A model generated the notes under the pieces. The model was not told the origin of the DNA, ran no database searches, and was given only the letters and a program-made list of their open reading frames with translations. The position numbers and the translations under genes were made by a program. Below, one piece after another: positions 58,588 through 64,000 of a DNA stretch of 64,000 nucleotides (its first letter is position 1; each line of letters opens with the position of its first letter). This DNA is from Toxorhynchites rutilus septentrionalis. Lineage: Eukaryota; Arthropoda; Insecta; Diptera; Culicidae. The stretch spans positions 16,010,416-16,074,415 of the forward strand of contig NC_073746.1 in NCBI RefSeq assembly GCF_029784135.1, written 5' to 3'.

Positions 58588-59040
58588 ATTTTTTTTCTTG
58601 GATTCTTTGATTATTGGATTATTGTTTTTTATCTTTTCATTGTTGGATTCTTGGTTTGGATTCTTGAATTTTTGGACTTTTCGATCCGTAGATTCGTGGA
58701 TTTTTGGATTCGTGAATTCTTGAACTTTTCGAATGTTGAATATTGTATTTTTTGTATTTTTGTATTTATTTTTATTCTTGGATTCTCAGATTCTGGGAAT
58801 ATTGGATTTTTTGATATATATTTTTTTATTCTAGGATTCTTGGACCATTTGTTTCATGGATTCTCCGATTCTCAGATTTTTGTATTCTTAAATTTTTGAA
58901 TTATTTTTATCTTTTTATACTTGGATTTGTAGATTCTTGAACATTTCCGATTCTTGGATTCTTTTATTTTTGGATTTTTTTCTATCTTTGGATTCTTAGA
59001 TTCTTAGATTCCTGGATTCATTGATACCTGGACTTCAGAT
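58588..59040 (+). repeat. Octamer (TTGGATTC)n array, plus sense, third block
   Basis: Units such as TTGGATTCTT, TTCGATTC and TGGATTTTTGG continue to about 59035, where unique sequence begins. The 125-codon frame at 58522-58899 is the array peptide. Confidence 0.8.
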
Positions 59041-60892
59041 ATCTCTTCAGCTAATAGTGAGTGAATACAATTAGCATTTTCATCAAATTAGAGTTCCCAA
59101 CAATCGGAAAACGGGGGCACTCCAATTACTAAAACAAATATGGTTCAAATTAGCAGACTTGCGATTCAGCTGAAATTCAACCAACCGACACTAAACGAAA
59201 CAGTTATCGTTGGATTCACAGTTATGACAGCGGCAGACATGAGAGAGAGAGAGCGAAAAAAAAGGCTTAACTGATGCCGTTTCGTGACACGGTTCGATGA
59301 TGGGAATCGTCCGAAACTGCCCGCCGCCCAATTCGAGAAACTAAAATCAACGGCGACGGGGTCTCGTTTCGTTTTTTATATAATCAGCAAATTTATTAGC
59401 CATTAGCCATTGGGTGCGCGCACTTTGGCATGCGTGTCTTCCTCTCGGAGCATCTCCGTTCGAGAGTTGTGGAGAGTTCTGTGGAAAAGGCGAATTGACG
59501 ACTCGAAACAGAAGCAAAATGATGCCGCCACCGCCGCAGTCGCCGTTTTCATTCATAAAATCAAAAATCATTGCACGGATGGCAGATGGCGAAAGGGAGG
59601 GGGGGAAGTGAGTGCCGCAACATTTCGCAAATAAAAACAGTTAATAAACTGCAGTCGTCGTATGAGCCGAGGAGATCCGTGAGGGCAAAAAAGCACACAG
59701 CGGGAAAACACAGCATTTGCGATTAAATTTGATTCTTGCCGCCCGGTTTTTTTTGTGTTCTGTCGCCGCAATCAAACTGTTTTTTTTTTTTCCAGCGAAC
59801 GGAATGAAGAAAATAAAGCTAAATAACTCTAATTTCACCGCTCCGGGCATTCTGGGAAAGCCGCTGACTGCGCTAAATGCCGGAGCCATGCGATTCTGTG
59901 GGATGGATTATAAAACATGCTGCTGTTTTTTCGAAGCTAAACAGTTAGACGACGTGTAATTTAAAACCACTTATGGAAATTCTGAAGCCGTATAATTTGC
60001 GCAGGGTTTTTGTTTCGAACTTCCTCCGAGGGAAAAAAACTATGGGCGGTGGGTACAGGCTACCGTGAAATAACGAACTAACCATGGCTCATATTCTGTT
60101 TTAATCATTTTCTGTCCAGCCTTTAAAATGTAGTAATGAACTATTTACCTCATAATCCCCTTTGGATGATCAGCAAATAAACCTTGCTCATGTTTAATAA
60201 GCCAGAAAATAACAAAAGTTTCGTCCGGACTGCGAAATTCATCCAGATGCCGTTATGAATTAAACATTTCAATCTTCGCAAAGGCAATCATCTCCCAAAC
60301 AGCACAGAAAGCCTTTTCCCCATTTTCTTCGACTTGGCGAACTTTGACTGGGTAAACAGCGGCGGCAGCAGCAGCAGTAGCAGCTGTTTGCATTTCCCTA
60401 AATTTAGCTGTTTATTTGCCCGCCGGTCTTGAAAATGGCGCGCAGTGAAACGGCTGGCAATGTGGATTGGGGGGAATGGGGAAACAACTGTTCGGCTGCT
60501 TGCTGCTTGCTGGAACAGGAAAGTCGTTTAATTTGCCGCCTCCCCCGAGGGAGGAGGACAGCAGGGGAGATTTCCCCACAAAAACATGACTTCCCGGGAC
60601 ATATACATCCATTTGCGAGTGTGTGTTTATTATACGGTAAATAAAAGTCACATTAAATCACAGAAAGTGAACGCGACTCGGTGGATGCAAACACCGCTCA
60701 CATTTCGCGACTTTATGCCAGCGGAAAGGCAAATAGTTGATGTTGTGAAGAACATTTATTACACTAGCGTCTGCACTTGGTCGCCTGCTGGCGGAGTGTC
60801 GGAAGGGTTGACGGCAGGAAGTCGGAAGTTGTCGCGGGTTTTCTAGTTCTAGTTTTGGGAAATTTGTGGAAAGTTCTTGAATTCTTTCCACT
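59041..60892. other. Unique intronic sequence, GC-richer
   Basis: Contains a (GA)n run at about 59238-59256 and CAGCAGCAG at about 60368. Frames on both strands (59347-59959, 60412-60846) overlap extensively and lack features of real exons. This may be conserved regulatory intron; nothing more is supported. Confidence 0.45.
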
Positions 60893-61700
60893 GTATATAA
60901 TCGAATCCTGTATATAATCGAGTCAAAAAAAAATTTTGCGTTATTCGTTTTTTTACATGTATTTTTTGTTTTTTGAATATTAAAGAGGAATTTGGGTTTT
61001 GATTCAACCCCTTAAAGTCAGAAAACACCTTTCCCACATGAAAAAAATAAATTTATCCGATCATATTTGATGAAAAAAAACTTTCTACGCATATGTTTGA
61101 ATTTCAACAATGACAGAGTTATAGAACTTTTTTTTTTGTTTCGGACTCTGTTGCCTCAAAATGGATCCACATTAAAAAGTACGCTACGGAAGACAATTCT
61201 GTTACTTTCATTTGAAAGATGAGAAAATTTAGTACAGGATATAGTAGTGCAACATCTAAATTAGTGGATTTTAATAACATTTTGGAAGTGAAAATCTTAA
61301 AAATTAATAATAATTTTTAATGTGTTATTATTTATTTCATCCTAAAAAATTATATTAAACTAGATTGTTTTTATCAATTAAATTGAAGCTTTTTAACCGT
61401 TCTACAATTTGCTCTTTGACACCGAACTTCTATCGTTCTTAATTTGGCTGCAATATCGATATAAAAAAATTCTTGGTGAAAATTCAATCAAAATCTTCAA
61501 AAATCATGATTTTTACCCCACTGTACATGTAATAGCCACTTAAATTACACCTTAGCGTTGAAAGGTTACATTTATTCTTGAAATAAGTCATATTTGAAAT
61601 ATAAAAAAAAATATTTTTTTCCAATCTGTATATAATCGAGTTCAAAATTATATATAATCGAATCACATATAATCGAGTCTGTATATAATCGAGTCCGACC
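60893..61700. repeat. Segment bounded by TGTATATAATCGAGTC repeats
   Basis: The motif TGTATATAATCGARTC occurs twice at 60893-60926 and about four times at 61625-61700, in the same orientation at both ends of an 800-bp AT-rich segment. The left cluster resembles the right, but they are not inverted, so they are not ordinary TIRs. Confidence 0.6.
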
Positions 61701-61703
61701 TGT

Positions 61704-62425
61704 TGTGGTTCTGAGATTTTCGGGAAAATTTGTAGTTTTGTTGTTTATCGCAAAACATTAGACCCGTATTTTTTGTTTTTTCAGTAGGGTGACCATTTCC
61801 ATTTAAGGGTTGTCCGAAAAATCAACTTTTTCCTCTTTTTTCCAAAAGTGACAGAAAACTCGAATTCTGTTCTTGTTATTATTCATTGTATTCGTTTTTT
61901 ATTGTTTTCATAGTCTCGGGACCAAGCGTGTTATATTTTTTAAAATTCCATTCTGTAAAGCTGAGAAATTTTCCTTTCCTTTTTTTTCCTTTTTTGAGTT
62001 ATGATTTTTCAAAGTCAACCGATGGCCAAAAAAATTATTTTCCAAAATTGACTTATATGTTATGTCAGCTTTCAAGAAAAAATATAAAAAATATAGCATC
62101 CTTGGTCCCGCAACCATGTAAACTATAAAAAACTAATACACTAAATAATTACGAAATCAAAATCCATTTTTTTCGCAAGTCTAATATTTTTCAAAAGGCA
62201 CTATCTAATTGGCTTTAATTTTATGTGTCGATCATCGAATCGGTCTAGTAGTTCAAAAGTTATGAATTTTTGAAAAAAGTGATTTTTGGAAAAAAGAAAA
62301 AAGTTGATTTTTCGGACAACCCTAAAATGGAAATGGTCACCCTACTGAAAAAATTGAAAAATACGGGTCAAATGTTTTGCGATAATGCACAAAACTATAA
62401 ATTTTCACGAAAATCTGAGAACCAC
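61704..62425. mobile_element. Foldback element with ~150-bp inverted arms
   Basis: The left arm (61704-61855) and right arm (62275-62425) are imperfect reverse complements along their length: GTGGTTCTGAGATTTTCG, CGCAAAACATTAGACCCGTA, CAGTAGGGTGACCATTTCCA and CCGAAAAATCAACTTTTTCC each recur on the opposite strand at mirrored positions. The middle 420 bp have no coding sequence. Frames 61886-62128 and 62270-62518 are not genes. Confidence 0.8.
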
Positions 62426-62529
62426 TATATCGGTTTGGCATGGAATGGCTGCATAATAACAATGTTTCACATTTCACATAATTTGAAATCTATTAAGAAT
62501 ATTGACTCCTTATCTTAACCGCAAAAATA

Positions 62530-63154
62530 TACCTGGAGAGTGAAATCTGGACTAGGAACCCTTGAAAAAATCGATACGATCTGGGTTTGGATCTGAAATC
62601 TGGAATGTTAAATTTTCTGAATTAAGATTCTAGATTATTGGAAACAGAATCAGGTACTGAATAGAAATATCAAACAAAAATTTGAAATATCAATAATCTG
62701 TATCTGATATTAGGATAAAAACAAAGGATTGGAAATGTGGACTTTTTGTTTTGACTCTAAAATTAATATCTAGTATCAATAGAATAAATCACAATCCATA
62801 CTTGAATTGTGAACCTCTGAGGCCGTAATCTGGTATCGATAATTACATTTATATTATACCTTTTTCCAATTGCCAAATACGAATCTTCGCAGCTTCAATT
62901 GCATGTTCAAGATGCTATACTTTAAACTCCTAAACTCAATTTTATGATTCTGATTATAATCATGAACATCCCAGATACCTCTTTAAGCATTGTAGACTGC
63001 AAAAAATATATATTTTAATTTAGATTCTTATTACAGATTTCTTCGAACGAAAAAAGAAAGGTTCACGATCTCAGATTCAGATTTTCAGATATAGAGTATA
63101 GAATCGGAATTTCGGATTTTAGATACTCCGGTATCTAGATTCTATGAACATCGC
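62530..63154. repeat. Degenerate GAATC/GATTC satellite
   Basis: The same texture as 35.5-40.8 kb (GGATCTGAAATCTGGAAT, TTAAGATTCTAGATTATT). It is interrupted by the SINE at 63168 and resumes at 63665, running to the window end. Confidence 0.6.
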
Positions 63155-63167
63155 AAATGCGGATGTT

Positions 63168-63664
63168 TCTTTTTATCCCATTTATTTATTTATTAGGCTC
63201 ATTAGCATTTTAGCTGTTACAGAGCCGGGTTTTAATCGTGTACATGTACATATGTTTATGTTTCTATAAACTGTAAATTACATAGTAGTTAGTAGTAGCC
63301 ATTTAGGCGTTAAGTTTTCTGTTCCATTACATTATGGTAAATTACACAGTAGTAGCCATTTCGGCGTAAGGGTATTCTATCTGTTCTTCCATTGTTCAGC
63401 AGACCGGACGGCGGAGACAGTTGATATTGATCATTGTTGGGTTATTTATAGAACAGCAGCCCGATGTTTCTTGCAGAGCAGAGCAGTTGTATGGATCAAT
63501 CGATCTAATTTCGACCGTGGATCGATATCCATCGCTGATGATGTTTGCGTGGACGTAGTTATTCTATAACAACACAAAGATGATCAATTGAGGGTCCTGA
63601 GTTTGAACTCACGACCGATCGCTTAGTAAGCGAACGCGTAACCAAGTGGCTACGAAGACCCCCT
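63168..63664 (-). mobile_element. tRNA-related SINE, ~500 bp, reverse copy
   Basis: Flanked by a perfect 13-bp duplication AAATGCGGATGTT (63155-63167, 63665-63677). On the minus strand the head (box B-like GAGTTTGAACTCA complement) and A/T-rich tail match the forward copy at 25498-25997 across its length, with substitutions and small indels. Confidence 0.8.
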
Positions 63665-63677
63665 AAATGCGGATGTT

Positions 63678-64000
63678 GACTTTGTTGATTGCAGACTATG
63701 ATTTCGGAATCAGATCCAGTTAATGAATTTTTGATTTATTTCTGATCGTGTGCTCTAAATCCACATTCCCCGTTTGGATTCAATATTGTATTCCCATGAA
63801 ATTTCTATTTGGTATAATGAAATCTTCATATGGGATATGATTTTCTGAATTTAGAGACAGTTCCCAAACCGAATATGGCAACTAAACTATGGTATTCAAA
63901 TTAAGCATAAATATGTGCTGAATTTGAATATGAATAGGCATTCTGTAATTTAATTATTCTTTTTGTATCTTGAATGACTATTGAGAAGCTGAACTTGAGA
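63678..64000. repeat. Degenerate satellite, continuing to the window edge
   Basis: Phrases such as GATTTCGGAATCAGATCCAG and TGGATTCAATATTG continue the satellite interrupted by the SINE. No gene. Confidence 0.5.

Noticed and set aside
33499..64000. Later transmembrane exons of the GPCR
   Set aside because: No frame with TM3-TM7-like hydrophobic segments and splice borders was found; short exons could still be missed by eye.

Overview
The window is animal nuclear DNA that is AT-rich, has very long introns and is packed with transposon fossils. The transposons point to a culicine mosquito, most likely Aedes: three copies of a DD37E Tc1/mariner-type element (the ITmD37E group known from mosquitoes), DD34D mariners, a tRNA-related SINE resembling Feilai, and PIF/Harbinger- and TTAA-type MITEs. 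This is a judgement from sequence features, not a database match.

The only clear host protein-coding gene is part of a Methuselah-like secretin-class GPCR on the + strand. Exon 1 (about 21196-22017) carries a signal peptide and a Cys-rich ectodomain. An 11.3 kb intron follows, then exon 2 (33282-33498) with TM1, TM2 and the conserved TM3 cysteine. The remaining TM exons were not found and presumably lie beyond the right edge, so the last intron runs more than 30 kb. A second host-derived locus is a dead, intronless histone H2A gene (25189-27551) inside the GPCR intron. It keeps its promoter-like leader and its 3' stem-loop but is split by two DNA transposons, the first of which carries a SINE. 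A less certain host signal is a possible first exon or promoter near 9.2-9.7 kb.

Layout: 0-5 kb, minisatellite, old dispersed repeats and a near-perfect 87-bp-arm hairpin at 3.3 kb; 5-9 kb, a Harbinger MITE, DD37E copy A and a 23-bp-TIR element; 9-9.7 kb, a GC-richer low-repeat island; 10-20 kb, DD37E copy B, a mariner remnant, a 2.4 kb foldback inserted into an older repeat, and a Tc1 element with IR/DR ends; 20-22 kb, GPCR leader and exon 1; 22-33 kb, intron 1 with a 6 x 143 bp element, the H2A fossil, mariner 1 and a composite foldback holding DD37E copy C; 33.3 kb, GPCR exon 2; 33.5-64 kb, intron 2 with a second 6 x 143 bp element, 5 kb of degenerate GAATC-rich satellite, octamer (TTGGATTC)n arrays in opposite orientations at 43.5-45 and 54.4-59 kb, an internally deleted non-LTR-like insertion with 24-bp target duplications, mariner 2, SINEs, a broken LINE 3' end, a cluster of 74-bp palindromes and a 720-bp foldback.

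The repeats often date one another. Several insertions have a readable empty site in a sister copy elsewhere in the window. All recognisable transposase frames are broken; mariner 2 comes closest to intact, with one in-frame stop.
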